A DNA stretch of 64,000 bases from Adhaeribacter rhizoryzae (lineage in GTDB: Bacteria > Bacteroidota > Bacteroidia > Cytophagales > Hymenobacteraceae): positions 1 through 64,000 of the forward strand of contig NZ_VWSF01000020.1 of the NCBI RefSeq assembly GCF_008629685.1, written 5' to 3'. The position numbers were made by a program, and so were the translations under genes. Under the pieces are notes generated by a model. That model saw only the letters and a list, made by a program, of their open reading frames with translations. It was not told the origin of the DNA and did not search any database. Shown here in pieces: positions 52,833-62,799 of this stretch; the first letter of the stretch is position 1; each line of letters starts with the position of its first letter.

Positions 52833-54083
52833 TTAATTTATTAATTTGGTAGCTACTGAATTTTTCTCCAGTATTTCCAGCAGTTCTTTTACCAATATTT
52901 CTGCAAATTTATCTTCATTAATATGGGCATCTACCTCCAGCACTTTAATGGGTTCCTGGGCGTGCTCTTTTATAGAATTAAATAAAGCTTCGTTGGCTTC
53001 TGGTGCATAAAATAAGCCGTCGGCGGCATCTAACTGCGAAATTCCTTTTAAGGGTAAAACAACGGTAACTTTATTAGTAGATTTATTTAGTTTTTGTACC
53101 AGCATTTCGCCCAATAGGCTGTTTTCCTCGGCATTGGTTCGCATCAGGGTTACATCGGGTGCCCAGCTATACAATTTTCGGGTTTGGTAATGCGCCGGTA
53201 CGGTATCTGGCTGGGCAAAATTTACCATATCTAAACAGCCCGGCACCACTACTTGCGGAATACCCATATCGGCGGCAGCGGTTAACCGCTCCGGACCCGC
53301 ACTTAAAATTCCGCCGCACAACTCATCGGCCAGTTCGGTAGTAGTTATATCCAGCACCGCTTTAAAATAATTTTCCCGGATTAAAGCTTCTAGGGTGCGG
53401 CCGCCCACTCCGGTGGCATGAAAAGAGAAAACCTCGTAGCCTTGCTCTTTTAACAAAGCACTGCAGCGGTCTACGCATGGTGTGGTATTGCCAAACATGC
53501 TAATGGCTATGGCCCCGCCGGCGGTGCTGCGCGACGGAACAGGTACCCTGGCCATGGCACTAACAGCTGCCGCCGCCTGGCTAATTAATAACTGGCTCAT
53601 ACTGTTTAAGCCGGCCAAATCTACCACCGAGGGCATTAAAGTAATATCTTTAATACCTATTTGTTGCGATAAATCTTTAGTTGCTAGTGTGGTTAAACAA
53701 AGTTTTGGAATGCCCAACGGAATTGCCTGCATGGCCGAAAGCACAATGTAAGTGCCGCCGCCGCCGCCCATACCAATAATGGCTTTAATATTGCCGGTTT
53801 GCCTTAAAGTTGCTACAATGTGGGCAGCGCCTTTACCCATCACCTCCACGGCAAAACCCCGATCCTTCTTTTCGCGCAATTCGGTAATGGTGGTGCCGGC
53901 ACCCAGTGCCACCTGTTCTGCTTCATAATCAACCGGAAATAAATTGGTGGTACCCATTACGCCGGTGTTTAGGGTAATAACCTGTTCGCCCTGCGCCAGC
54001 AAGCACTCGCGGAGGTAAGCAAAAACTTCGCCTTTGGTGTCGAAGCAGCCCAGCATTAAAATATATTGGTCCGTAGCAGCCAT
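52833..54083 (-). CDS. Tm-1-like ATP-binding protein (UPF0261 family)
   Basis: A 416-residue soluble protein of the UPF0261/Tm-1 N-terminal family. Typical blocks: ILMLGCFDTKGEVFAYLREC, VITLNTGVMG near 35-45, IGMGGGGGTYIVLSAMQAIP (Gly-rich nucleotide loop), CLTTLATKDL, MFGNTTPCVDRCSALLKEQG, GRTLEALIREN and PERLTAAADMGIPQVVVPGC. In tomato Tm-1 this domain binds ATP. Here it is encoded just upstream of the PEP-hydrolase-like protein, so the two may form a complex or enzyme pair. Cytoplasmic. A TAAGTTTG promoter element lies 32 bases before the start. Confidence 0.85.
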   Translation of the reverse strand: MAATDQYILMLGCFDTKGEVFAYLRECLLAQGEQVITLNTGVMGTTNLFPVDYEAEQVALGAGTTITELREKKDRGFAVEVMGKGAAHIVATLRQTGNIKAIIGMGGGGGTYIVLSAMQAIPLGIPKLCLTTLATKDLSQQIGIKDITLMPSVVDLAGLNSMSQLLISQAAAAVSAMARVPVPSRSTAGGAIAISMFGNTTPCVDRCSALLKEQGYEVFSFHATGVGGRTLEALIRENYFKAVLDITTTELADELCGGILSAGPERLTAAADMGIPQVVVPGCLDMVNFAQPDTVPAHYQTRKLYSWAPDVTLMRTNAEENSLLGEMLVQKLNKSTNKVTVVLPLKGISQLDAADGLFYAPEANEALFNSIKEHAQEPIKVLEVDAHINEDKFAEILVKELLEILEKNSVATKLIN

Positions 54084-54648
54084 ATTATTCCTGTTTCCTA
54101 AAATTTGCCGATTTCAAACTTATGAATTTTTGTTCTTTTAATTTGGTAAGTTGTCCGGTTCACCTGGTTCGCCAGCCGGTACTTAAATGAATTGAGGCGT
54201 ATAGTTAATGGTATTTTCTCAAAAACGAAAACATCCGTCTGAAAATAGGTAACCTAATCAGAACTCAGGAAAATGTTTTTCTCCTGACGAATAACGCCGT
54301 TTTAAAGCCGATTAAAGCTGAATAAATTTATAATAGATGCGGTAAGTTCAGTTGCATGCGAATAATTATTTGCCCGGAAAATTATTGCTGAAAAAAGACG
54401 CTGAAAAAAAATATTTGCTGCCGTTGACCTTATAAATAGAAAATACTTTTATTATTGCTGAAAATTATCTTGGCAATTCCAGTAAACTGCCGCAAAATCT
54501 TTGCTTCTCAAAACGCCCTTTTAACAATTCTGGTCAGAAGCAAAGCCGAAATAATTTATCCAAATTAACCCCGGGCCGCTTCTAAGGCCTGCCCAATACC
54601 GAAATATATTACCGCACACTTATTTCATATAACTTAAGAATATTTCGT
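54084..54648. other. Divergent intergenic region
   Basis: About 565 bases between the Tm-1-like and PHP-like genes. AT-rich in the left half. Apart from the promoter element at 54115 I see no structure. Confidence 0.4.
54115..54122 (-). promoter_or_regulatory. Candidate -7 element for the Tm-1-like gene
   Basis: Reads TAAGTTTG on the minus strand, a TAnnTTTG match 32 bases before the ATG. No clear TTG at the -33 distance. Confidence 0.35.
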
Positions 54649-56745
54649 ATGATCCATCTCTCACCACGCCACTTTTGTTTGTTACTAGTTTTTTGCCTCT
54701 ACAATTATGTTTTCGCCTATGGTCAGGTACCGGTAAATACCACCAGGTTTAATAAGAAAAGCGGCGTGCAGGTGCTGCAGCAAAATAATACCCTGCAAGT
54801 ATCCTGGCCAACTGGTAACGGTGATAAAGGTAGCTTAATGCTTAATCTGCAGCCGGATGCCCCGGTTTTTCAGAAAATTCAGGTACAGCAACAAGGGCAG
54901 GTAAAAGAAATAGCCGCCGAAGTAGACCCGGTGTTTTTGCTAACAGTAGGTAAAAGAGACCTGGTAAAGCAAAACGGCTGGAATATATTTTTTGATAATA
55001 CGGCTTATTTGCCGTACCAAACTTTTCCGGTTAAGCTAACCAAAAAAAACGTGCAAGTAGTTTCGGATGGCAGCCAAACCAATATTATTATTGGTCAGGC
55101 CACCGCCGGCAATTTTACGGGTAACCTGGAAATTACTTTGTATAATGGCAGCCCCTTGTTAAATATTGCCGCCGTGCTGGCTACCGAAGCAGATTCTACG
55201 GCTATTATTTACGATGCGGGTTTGGTAAGTAAAAATAAAACCTGGGAAAAAGTTTTCTGGGCCGATGCCAAAACCACCAACGTGCAGAGCGCTTTGGCCG
55301 CAAACCAGGCCGCGCAGGATTTAGCTGTTAAGTACCGCACCATTATTGGGCAGGGAAAAGCCGGTAGTTTAGCTGTTTTTCCGGCACCGCATCAGTATTT
55401 TTATCCTTTAGATAATGTCTATAATTTAAAATACGTCTGGCACGGTACCGGTTACCGGGATTTAGTAGATGGCTACGGACTGGGCATCCGGCACGATTTA
55501 TTAGGCGACCGGCGGTGGGTACCATGGTTTAATGCGCCGCCTAAAACGCAGCAGCGGTTAAATTTCTTTTGTTTATTAAGTACCCAAAAAGACGGAAAAG
55601 TGCTGGAAGATGTGAAGAAATTCACCAACGGCGATGCTTACCAAGCGGTTGATGGGCATTATACCCTGGCCGCACATTTTCACCAGGAGCACGTTGATGA
55701 TGTATTAACCCATAAACCTTTACCGGAACTTCCGGGCTTTGTGCAGGCGCTGCGTAATACCGGGGTAAATATTGTAGCTACCGGCGAGTTTCACCTGGCA
55801 GGAAATCCCAAAGATTTAGGCCCCAGACGGTTAACCGAGTTTAAAAAGTTGTTTGACGAATGCGCGCGCTTATCGAACGGTAATTTTTTGCTGTTGCCCG
55901 GAGAAGAAGCCAACGTGTATTACGGCGGCCACTGGATGAATTTTTTTCCCAAGCCGGTTTACTGGATTCAGTCACGGCAACCAAACCAGCCTTTTGTAGA
56001 GCCGCACCCGGAGTACGGAAAAGTTTACCGGGTAGGCAGTAAAGCCGATATGCTTCAGTTACTAGAAGCCGAAAAAGGTATAGCCTGGACCGCTCACGCC
56101 CGTACCAAAGGCTCGGTAGGGTTTCCGGATAAATACATGACCGAAAACTTTTATAAGAACCAGACTTTCTTTGGTGCAGCCTGGAAAAATTTGCCCGCCG
56201 ATTTATCGCAGCCCCGATTGGGCAAGCGCGCCCTGGATGTGCTGGACGATATGGCCAATGCTGGCGATAAAAAATACCTCTTAGGCGAAGCCGATTTATT
56301 TAAAATTGAGCCGGATTACGAACTGTACGGCCATATGAACATTAATTACCTGCAACTAGACAAAATGCCGGAGTTTAAAGATGGCTGGCAGCCGGTGTTA
56401 GATGCCCTGCAAAAAGGTAAATTTTTTGTCTCGACGGGGGAGGTGTTGTTGCCGGCTTTTACCGTAAATAACCAAAAAAGCGGCGAAACCGCTCAATTAC
56501 CAAGCAATGGCAAAGCCACCATTTCCTTAACCGCCAACTGGACCTTCCCGCTTAATTTTGCCGAAATAATTTCCGGCGACGGCAAACAGGTTTACCGCCA
56601 AACCATTAACCTAAAAGATACCCAAGCTTTTGGCAGTAAGCAGTTTAATTTTTCGGCCGATTTAAAAAACCGGAAATGGGTGCGGCTGGAAGTTTGGGAT
56701 ACCGCGGCCAATGGCGCTTTTACCCAACCGGTTTGGCTGGAGTAA
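54649..56745 (+). CDS. Secreted PHP-type/CehA-like metallohydrolase (698 aa)
   Basis: Signal peptide to about residue 26 (ends AYGQ). The first 300 residues are beta-rich and not recognised. From about 345 the protein reads YTLAAHFHQEHVDD, ALRNTGVNIVATGEFHLAG, NFLLLPGEEANVYYGGHW, then GIAWTAHARTKGSVGFPD, a pattern of His/Glu clusters like the PHP fold and CehA/McbA-type metallohydrolases. The C-terminal 100 residues form a beta domain (DGWQPVLDALQKGKFFVSTG, then a sandwich). Cleavage of a phosphate, sulfate or carboxyl ester is possible; I cannot choose. Divergent from the Tm-1-like gene and upstream of the SusC locus, so it may belong to the same catabolic unit. Confidence 0.55.
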   Translation: MIHLSPRHFCLLLVFCLYNYVFAYGQVPVNTTRFNKKSGVQVLQQNNTLQVSWPTGNGDKGSLMLNLQPDAPVFQKIQVQQQGQVKEIAAEVDPVFLLTVGKRDLVKQNGWNIFFDNTAYLPYQTFPVKLTKKNVQVVSDGSQTNIIIGQATAGNFTGNLEITLYNGSPLLNIAAVLATEADSTAIIYDAGLVSKNKTWEKVFWADAKTTNVQSALAANQAAQDLAVKYRTIIGQGKAGSLAVFPAPHQYFYPLDNVYNLKYVWHGTGYRDLVDGYGLGIRHDLLGDRRWVPWFNAPPKTQQRLNFFCLLSTQKDGKVLEDVKKFTNGDAYQAVDGHYTLAAHFHQEHVDDVLTHKPLPELPGFVQALRNTGVNIVATGEFHLAGNPKDLGPRRLTEFKKLFDECARLSNGNFLLLPGEEANVYYGGHWMNFFPKPVYWIQSRQPNQPFVEPHPEYGKVYRVGSKADMLQLLEAEKGIAWTAHARTKGSVGFPDKYMTENFYKNQTFFGAAWKNLPADLSQPRLGKRALDVLDDMANAGDKKYLLGEADLFKIEPDYELYGHMNINYLQLDKMPEFKDGWQPVLDALQKGKFFVSTGEVLLPAFTVNNQKSGETAQLPSNGKATISLTANWTFPLNFAEIISGDGKQVYRQTINLKDTQAFGSKQFNFSADLKNRKWVRLEVWDTAANGAFTQPVWLE

Positions 56746-57498
56746 TATTTTAAATATTTGCGGTTAAGAAAGGCTTTTTCACTTTATGCAAAATCCTTCA
56801 TGTTGCAAGAACCTCCTGATTATTTAAGTCAGAAGATTCTTGCAACATGAAGGTATTGAATATGTTAAGCTTTTTTTAAACGCCTCCCTATATTTTAAGG
56901 GAACCGCCCTTAAATAATTTAATTCAATATTTGAATTTGCCCGAATTGCCCTTCTGCATAAGCTAAATAGCATAAAGTTATAAGTTTAATCATCTTAACT
57001 ACAGTCCTTGGCAACACTCTGCCAAAATCAGTAAAAAAGGTACCTGCCCAATATAATTAAATCAAATAAAGGCTTTTTTAAAACTGAGCAGGATTGCCAT
57101 TTATTATTCTGAGTATTTATTGTTAAAATAACAATATTGGTGTTCACATGCTAAATTTAACAATGACTTGCTTTAATACTAATTGGCTAATTATTGATAT
57201 ACGTTGCCAGTAAATTTGAACAGTTGTTTTAAACTTAGTAAGTTATTTTAGGATTTTACACCTATCTATTAAATATTTATGTCATATATTTAAGATTATA
57301 TTGCTTTTAATAATTATAATAATATCAACTTTATACAGACAATTTGTAAGTATAACACATTTTTAATTTGTTTAATTTATAAATATAAGATACTTATATT
57401 GAATATTATCTTTTTTGATAATTAATATTTAAGATTCCTTTCTGAAAAATATTTCATCTAATATTTTGCTTTTCCGAAAAAATCAAACTTATTTTAGA
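56746..57498. other. Long region upstream of the SusC locus operators
   Basis: About 750 AT-rich bases with a strong palindrome at 56795-56853. The middle has no clear ORF or repeat. Confidence 0.4.
56795..56853. repeat. Perfect 17-bp palindrome after the PHP-like gene
   Basis: CCTTCATGTTGCAAGAA and TTCTTGCAACATGAAGG pair exactly with a 25-base loop. It may be a REP-type repeat or a 3'-end hairpin; without a T run it is not a classic terminator. Confidence 0.6.
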
Positions 57499-57551
57499 CA
57501 ACCGGTTGCGCAACTAACACAACCGGTTGTGTTAAAAAATACAACCGGTTG
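57499..57551. promoter_or_regulatory. Three CAACCGGTTG operators upstream of susC (LacI-type)
   Basis: CAACCGGTTG at 57499-57508, 57520-57529 and 57542-57551, spaced 21 and 22 bases, about two helical turns. The middle copy is an 18-base perfect palindrome, AACACAACCGGTTGTGTT. A central CG flanked by inverted arms is the usual operator form for LacI-family repressors, and a LacI-family start is present at 63950. Confidence 0.65.
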
Positions 57552-57710
57552 CGCTTTTCTTTCAGATATATAGCCCTAACTCGTGGAGGTAAGGCTACTC
57601 ATTTTGCTTGCCTTAAAATTTTATTATCAACCTAAACGCTTGTTGCTTATGTAAATATAAGCCTAGTACAAAATTTCCACCATCTAAAAATTAACTTAAA
57701 ATCTACAACC

Positions 57711-60700
57711 ATGATCAACAATTTACCGAGAAAAGTGCTCCCTGCCCCGGGTAATCCTAAGGGGAAACCGATTTATTTGTTGCTCTTGCTCACAGCGCTG
57801 TTGTGTATAACTAACAGTCAGCTATTTGCCCAGGAACGGAATTTAAAGGGTAAAGTAATCGGAGAAAAAGACGATGTTTTGCCGGGTGTTACCGTGTTAA
57901 TTAAAGGCACCACCAACGGTACTGCCACCGATGCTAACGGTAATTTTACTTTATCGGCCCCGGCCGAAGGCGGAATATTGGTGGTATCTTTTGTGGGTTA
58001 TATTACCCAGGAAGTACCCATTGGTAACCGCACCGTGGTTAACGTTTCGTTAGCGCCGGATGCCAAAGCCCTGCAGGAAGTAGTGGTTGTGGGCTACGGG
58101 ACCCAAACCAAAGAATCTATTACGGGTGCCGTCTCGGCCGTAACTAGTAAGGACCTGGATCGGGTACATGCATCTACTGTTAGTGCCGCCTTAGCCGGTA
58201 AGATACCTGGCGTATCCTTCCGGATGCCGGATGGCCGCCCAGGTGCCAGTGCCAATATTAATATCCGGAATATGGGAAACCCTTTATATGTTATTGACGG
58301 GATACAGCAGGATGCCGGTCAGTTCAATAATTTAGCCCCAAACGATATAGAAAGTATCACAATATTAAAAGATGCTTCAGCGGCCGTGTATGGTTCCAGA
58401 GGTGCTAACGGGGTAGTTGTGGTTACCACTAAAAGAGGTGCTGCCGGAAGTAATAACTTAAACATTGCGGCCTATACCGGTTGGCAAAATTGGGCGCGGT
58501 TTCCCGAGACTGTTAATGCTTACGAGTGGATGGCTGGCCGCGCAGATGCTGAAATGAACCAACTAGGAAGAACGAGTATTACGCAAGCCGAGCTGGACAA
58601 ATGGCGAGCCGGTACCGAAAAAGGTTATCAGAGTTTCGACTGGTATGATTTTATTATTAAACCTAATGCACCCTTAACCTCTCTTAATGCCAATGCTACC
58701 GGCGGTACCGATAGAATAAATTATTACTTATCTGTAACCAGGCTAGATCAGCAATCAGTGTTAGGCCGGGAGTTTACCTTTGACCGAACTAACATCCAAT
58801 CTAACGTGGATGCTAAAATATCAGATCGTATTAAGGTAGGGGTTCAGATTAATGGCCGGATTGAAAACCGGGAGAACCCTGGTGTGCCAGGAGGTGATGA
58901 TTATTGGGCGCCGCGATTTGCGCTGTTCCGAAATCGACCTACGGAGCGGCCCTATGCTAATGACAATCCGGCTTATGTAAACGATATAGGCCACAACGAT
59001 ACCAACTGGGGTATATTAAATAAAACCATATCAGGATACTTGGCAGATACCTGGCGCGTACTGCAAACTAATTTTAACGCCGAATACCAGTTACCCATTA
59101 AAGGGCTCTCGGTTAAAGGCTTGTACTCTTATTATTTGGCAGACCGTGTAAGGGATGTCCACGAATATACCTACGATGCTTATACGTACAATGAGGCAAC
59201 ACAAGAATATGTAAGAACCGGCGGGAGCACCAACCCCTATCGGCAAAGGATTAATGAAAAGGTTTTTAATACTACTGTTCAAGGACAATTAAATTACAAC
59301 AATACTTTTGGTAAACACACCATTGGCGGTACATTGGTGGCCGAAAGATTAACCCGCCGGAACCTTTTTACGGAGGCACGTCCTGTTCCTAAAACCAACG
59401 TCCTTCCGATAATTCAGTTTGCGGACCTTACTGTTTATGACGATAGAATTAATGAAGAGGCCCGTATAGGCTATATTGCGCGGGTAAACTATAATTTTGC
59501 CGATAAATATTATTTTGAATTTGCCGGCCGGAGAGATGCTTCCTGGAGATTTTCTCCCGAACAAAGATGGGGTAATTTCCCTTCCGTTTCTGCGGGATGG
59601 CGCATTACCGAAGAAAGCTTTTTCAAATCGTTGGGCTTAACTGCTTTAACCGACCTGAAACTTCGTGGATCATACGGTGTATTAGGCGATGATGATATCG
59701 GAAATGGTTTCACTCCTTTCGAGCATATTGTGGGCTACACTTACCCGTCAGGCGTAAACGTTCTCAACGGAGTCATAACTCCCGGTGCCCAGCAGAACCG
59801 TGCGGTACCAACTACCAATATTTCATGGTTTACCAGTCATATTACTGATATTGGCTTGGATTATGGCTTTTTCAACGGCCGGTTATCAGGTGCAGTAGAT
59901 TATTTCTACCGGAAACGTTCCGGCTTGTTTCAGACCCGTTATGATGTTTTGGTGCCAAGCGAATTAGGCTATACATTACCGGCTGAAAATTTACGGAGTG
60001 ATGCCCAAATGGGCGGTGAAGTATCTTTGTCCTACAGCGGTAACATAAACAACGTTGAATTTGGGATAGGTGGTAATGTTGGCTATTCAAGGAGTCGTGA
60101 TTTAAAACGGTATAAGCCCAGATATGCTAACTCTTGGGATAATTACCGGAACACAAATGAATCTGAAGATAGATGGAACGGTATTTTCTGGGGATACCAG
60201 GTTGCCGGCCAATTTGAGTCTCAGGAGCAAATAAATAATTACCCAGTAAACATTGACGGACAAGGTAACCGAACTTTATTACCTGGCGATTTGATCTATA
60301 AGGATTTGAATGAAGACGGCAAAATTGACGGCTATGATGAAAGACCAATAGGCTTTCCGAGAGACCGGAACCCAATGTTAAACTTTGGTTTAAACTTCTC
60401 TGCTGCTTATAAAGGATTTGATGTTAAAGCCGATTTCTCCGGCGGTGCTGGCTATTCCTTCTTAGCAGAGAACGAACTGAGAAATCCTTATCAGAATACC
60501 GGAAATTTACTCAAAGCAATCTATGAAGACAGATGGCACAGGGAAGATCCACTCAATATGGATAGCCCTTGGATAGCGGGTAAATATCCGGCCTTGCGAT
60601 TCAACGACGGGGGGCATAGTAATAATAACCGCCAATCTGATTTTTGGCTGATTAATGCCAAATACCTGAGGGCCAGAACAATGGAAATTGGCTACACCGT

Positions 60701-60881
60701 ACCGGAAGCGTTATTAACCAGAGTAAAAGTAAAAAGAGCCCGCGTTTATATAAATGCTTACAACCTGTTCTCAATTGATAATGTAGCCCATCTGGGGGTA
60801 GATCCGGAGGTTATGGATACCAATGGTCTGCAGTATCCACAGAATAAATTTGTAAACCTGGGGGTAAACCTTTCTTTATAA
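57711..60881 (+). CDS. SusC/RagA-type TonB-linked outer-membrane protein
   Basis: A 1056-residue SusC-like transporter. Signal peptide to about residue 41 (ends LFAQ), carboxypeptidase-like domain at about 44-115 (RNLKGKVIGEKDDVLPGVTV), the SusC-type linker ALQEVVVVGYGTQTKESITGAVSAV (part, near 125-150), a plug with ADGRPGA-like and NPLYVIDGIQQ, SITILKDASAAVYGSRGANG (the RagA signature) and a barrel ending FVNLGVNLSL. Pairs with the SusD gene 8 bases downstream. Together they import glycans or oligosaccharides. The ligand cannot be read from this sequence. Confidence 0.9.
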   Translation: MINNLPRKVLPAPGNPKGKPIYLLLLLTALLCITNSQLFAQERNLKGKVIGEKDDVLPGVTVLIKGTTNGTATDANGNFTLSAPAEGGILVVSFVGYITQEVPIGNRTVVNVSLAPDAKALQEVVVVGYGTQTKESITGAVSAVTSKDLDRVHASTVSAALAGKIPGVSFRMPDGRPGASANINIRNMGNPLYVIDGIQQDAGQFNNLAPNDIESITILKDASAAVYGSRGANGVVVVTTKRGAAGSNNLNIAAYTGWQNWARFPETVNAYEWMAGRADAEMNQLGRTSITQAELDKWRAGTEKGYQSFDWYDFIIKPNAPLTSLNANATGGTDRINYYLSVTRLDQQSVLGREFTFDRTNIQSNVDAKISDRIKVGVQINGRIENRENPGVPGGDDYWAPRFALFRNRPTERPYANDNPAYVNDIGHNDTNWGILNKTISGYLADTWRVLQTNFNAEYQLPIKGLSVKGLYSYYLADRVRDVHEYTYDAYTYNEATQEYVRTGGSTNPYRQRINEKVFNTTVQGQLNYNNTFGKHTIGGTLVAERLTRRNLFTEARPVPKTNVLPIIQFADLTVYDDRINEEARIGYIARVNYNFADKYYFEFAGRRDASWRFSPEQRWGNFPSVSAGWRITEESFFKSLGLTALTDLKLRGSYGVLGDDDIGNGFTPFEHIVGYTYPSGVNVLNGVITPGAQQNRAVPTTNISWFTSHITDIGLDYGFFNGRLSGAVDYFYRKRSGLFQTRYDVLVPSELGYTLPAENLRSDAQMGGEVSLSYSGNINNVEFGIGGNVGYSRSRDLKRYKPRYANSWDNYRNTNESEDRWNGIFWGYQVAGQFESQEQINNYPVNIDGQGNRTLLPGDLIYKDLNEDGKIDGYDERPIGFPRDRNPMLNFGLNFSAAYKGFDVKADFSGGAGYSFLAENELRNPYQNTGNLLKAIYEDRWHREDPLNMDSPWIAGKYPALRFNDGGHSNNNRQSDFWLINAKYLRARTMEIGYTVPEALLTRVKVKRARVYINAYNLFSIDNVAHLGVDPEVMDTNGLQYPQNKFVNLGVNLSL

Positions 60882-60889
60882 AAGTCAAA

Positions 60890-62773
60890 ATGAAAAAATA
60901 TATTTATATATTCTTAACTGGGCTATTGGTTAGTAGCTCCAGTTGTAACGATGAGGAATTTTTGAATAAAAAGCCAACCAATATTCTTCTGGATGAAGAT
61001 GTTTGGACCAGCCCAAACTTGGTATTATCGGTATTAAGTAATCTTTACATGCGTTTCCCAGATTTTCAATCTATTGAAGGATGGGCTAACTATACGGAGT
61101 TTGATGAAGCTTTTGCTTCAAATGCTGGCGATTACGGGCGCCACCGCAACACGGATTATGGCTATGGAAACTGGGGTTTGTGGGATTATGGCTACATCCG
61201 GGAAATAAACTTGTTTATTCAGAAATGCACAGCGGCTACAGCACTTAATTCAACTGTTAGAGACCGGTTTTTGGCGGAAGCTCGTTTTATTCGGGCCGGC
61301 ATTTATTTCGAACACGTAAAAAGAATGGGCGGCGTTCCTTTAATTACCGAGCCTTTAACTTATGATTTAAGTGGGGATCCCTCTTATCTGCGTCATCCTC
61401 GGGCCAAAGAACACGAAGTTTATGATTTTGTCATTAAAGAGTTAGAAGAAATTAAAGCAACCCTTCCTAATGAGCTTGGTAGCAAATCCAGGGCTACAAA
61501 AGGCGCGGCCTTAGCTATGCAAGCCAGAGCTGCTTTATATGCTGCCTCCATTGCTAAATACGGCGCTTCTACGCCCGAGGTATCCTTGCCAGGAGGTCAA
61601 GTAGGTATTCCGGCTAATATGGCTATTGGTTATTACCAAACGGCATTAAAAGCTGCGCAGGAAGTAATGACGCTCGGCTACGGTTTATATATGAATAAAC
61701 CTGATTTGGGCGAAAACTTTGCCAGTATATTCTACGAAAAAGCAAATAATCCGGAAGCTATTTGGGTAGAAGATTTTGCGTTAGCAGGTGGCAGACCTCA
61801 TGGGTTTACGATAGAGAACCAACCCCGTTATCAGGCAGAAGAGCAGCAAGGAGGCCGGATAAATCCTACGTTGAATCTGGTGCAAGAATTCGAAAAACTG
61901 GATAATACCTTTGCGCCTTTGCCTATAAACGATGCCAGTGGCAATCCGATTCTTTATAGTAACCCAACCGATTTATTTGCGGGTCGCGATGCGCGGTTGT
62001 GGGGTACGGTTATTTTGCCTGGTACACAATTTAAAAATAAAGAGGTAGATATATGGGCTGGCTACATGCGCCCTAACGGCAGCATTATAACTTCTAATAA
62101 TATAGGTGGGCGAGCGGATGTAAATGGCGATGGGGTTACTGAGCAGGTGGTTGGTTTTAGCGGCCCGATAGATGGTTTGGAGTGGACAGCTCAAACTGGT
62201 TTCTACATTAGGAAATACTTGGACCCGGACCCAGGATCCGGTACAATTGGTACCCGCAGCGATGTTTGGTGGATACGCTATCGTTATGCTGAAGTATTAC
62301 TTAATGCGGCCGAAGCTGCATTTGAATTGGGTCAGCCAGATGTAGCGGCCAATTATATGAATCAGGTACGGGCAAGAGCCGGGCTAACTAAACCCTTAAC
62401 AACTGCTGATATTACTTTTGATCGTATAGTACACGAAAGAAAAGTGGAATTAGCCTTTGAGGGACATCAGCTATTTGATATGAAACGCTGGCGATTAGCC
62501 CACGTGGTTTGGAATGGCTCCAGAATGACTGTTGCTGATCTTAATGCTAACATAGGGAAGGCCGAAAAGGCAAGTACAATGCCGTTTGGTGTTTGGCCTT
62601 ATAGATATTTAACCAACCCGGCTGATCCAACTAAATATGATTGGGTATTCAGAGTAGTTATTCCTAACCCGGCAACCAACCCAGATAGGTTCCGGTTGGG
62701 CAATTACTATTCACAAATTAGCGATGCTATCATTAGTAATAATCCACTGCTAGTAAGACAACCTAATCAGTAA
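60890..62773 (+). CDS. SusD/RagB-type surface nutrient-binding lipoprotein
   Basis: A 627-residue lipoprotein (lipobox in LLVSSSSCNDEEF, followed by acidic residues). SusD architecture of TPR-like helices with the N-terminal EEFLNKKPTNI motif, AEARFIRAGIYFEHVKRMGG (about 128-147), RATKGAALAMQARAALYAA, IRYRYAEVLLNAAEAAFELG and ERKVELAFEGHQLFDMKRWR near the C-terminus. It forms the lid over SusC and binds the substrate at the surface. Length is above the common 500-600 residues. The DUF3823 lipoprotein follows. Confidence 0.9.
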   Translation: MKKYIYIFLTGLLVSSSSCNDEEFLNKKPTNILLDEDVWTSPNLVLSVLSNLYMRFPDFQSIEGWANYTEFDEAFASNAGDYGRHRNTDYGYGNWGLWDYGYIREINLFIQKCTAATALNSTVRDRFLAEARFIRAGIYFEHVKRMGGVPLITEPLTYDLSGDPSYLRHPRAKEHEVYDFVIKELEEIKATLPNELGSKSRATKGAALAMQARAALYAASIAKYGASTPEVSLPGGQVGIPANMAIGYYQTALKAAQEVMTLGYGLYMNKPDLGENFASIFYEKANNPEAIWVEDFALAGGRPHGFTIENQPRYQAEEQQGGRINPTLNLVQEFEKLDNTFAPLPINDASGNPILYSNPTDLFAGRDARLWGTVILPGTQFKNKEVDIWAGYMRPNGSIITSNNIGGRADVNGDGVTEQVVGFSGPIDGLEWTAQTGFYIRKYLDPDPGSGTIGTRSDVWWIRYRYAEVLLNAAEAAFELGQPDVAANYMNQVRARAGLTKPLTTADITFDRIVHERKVELAFEGHQLFDMKRWRLAHVVWNGSRMTVADLNANIGKAEKASTMPFGVWPYRYLTNPADPTKYDWVFRVVIPNPATNPDRFRLGNYYSQISDAIISNNPLLVRQPNQ

Positions 62774-62799
62774 GTTAAATTTCAAAGAAAAATTATAAT

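Noticed and set aside
57499-57551. CRISPR-like repeats at the CAACCGGTTG cluster
   Set aside because: Ten-base palindromes 21-22 bases apart with short unequal spacers are operators, not CRISPR repeats; no cas gene is present.
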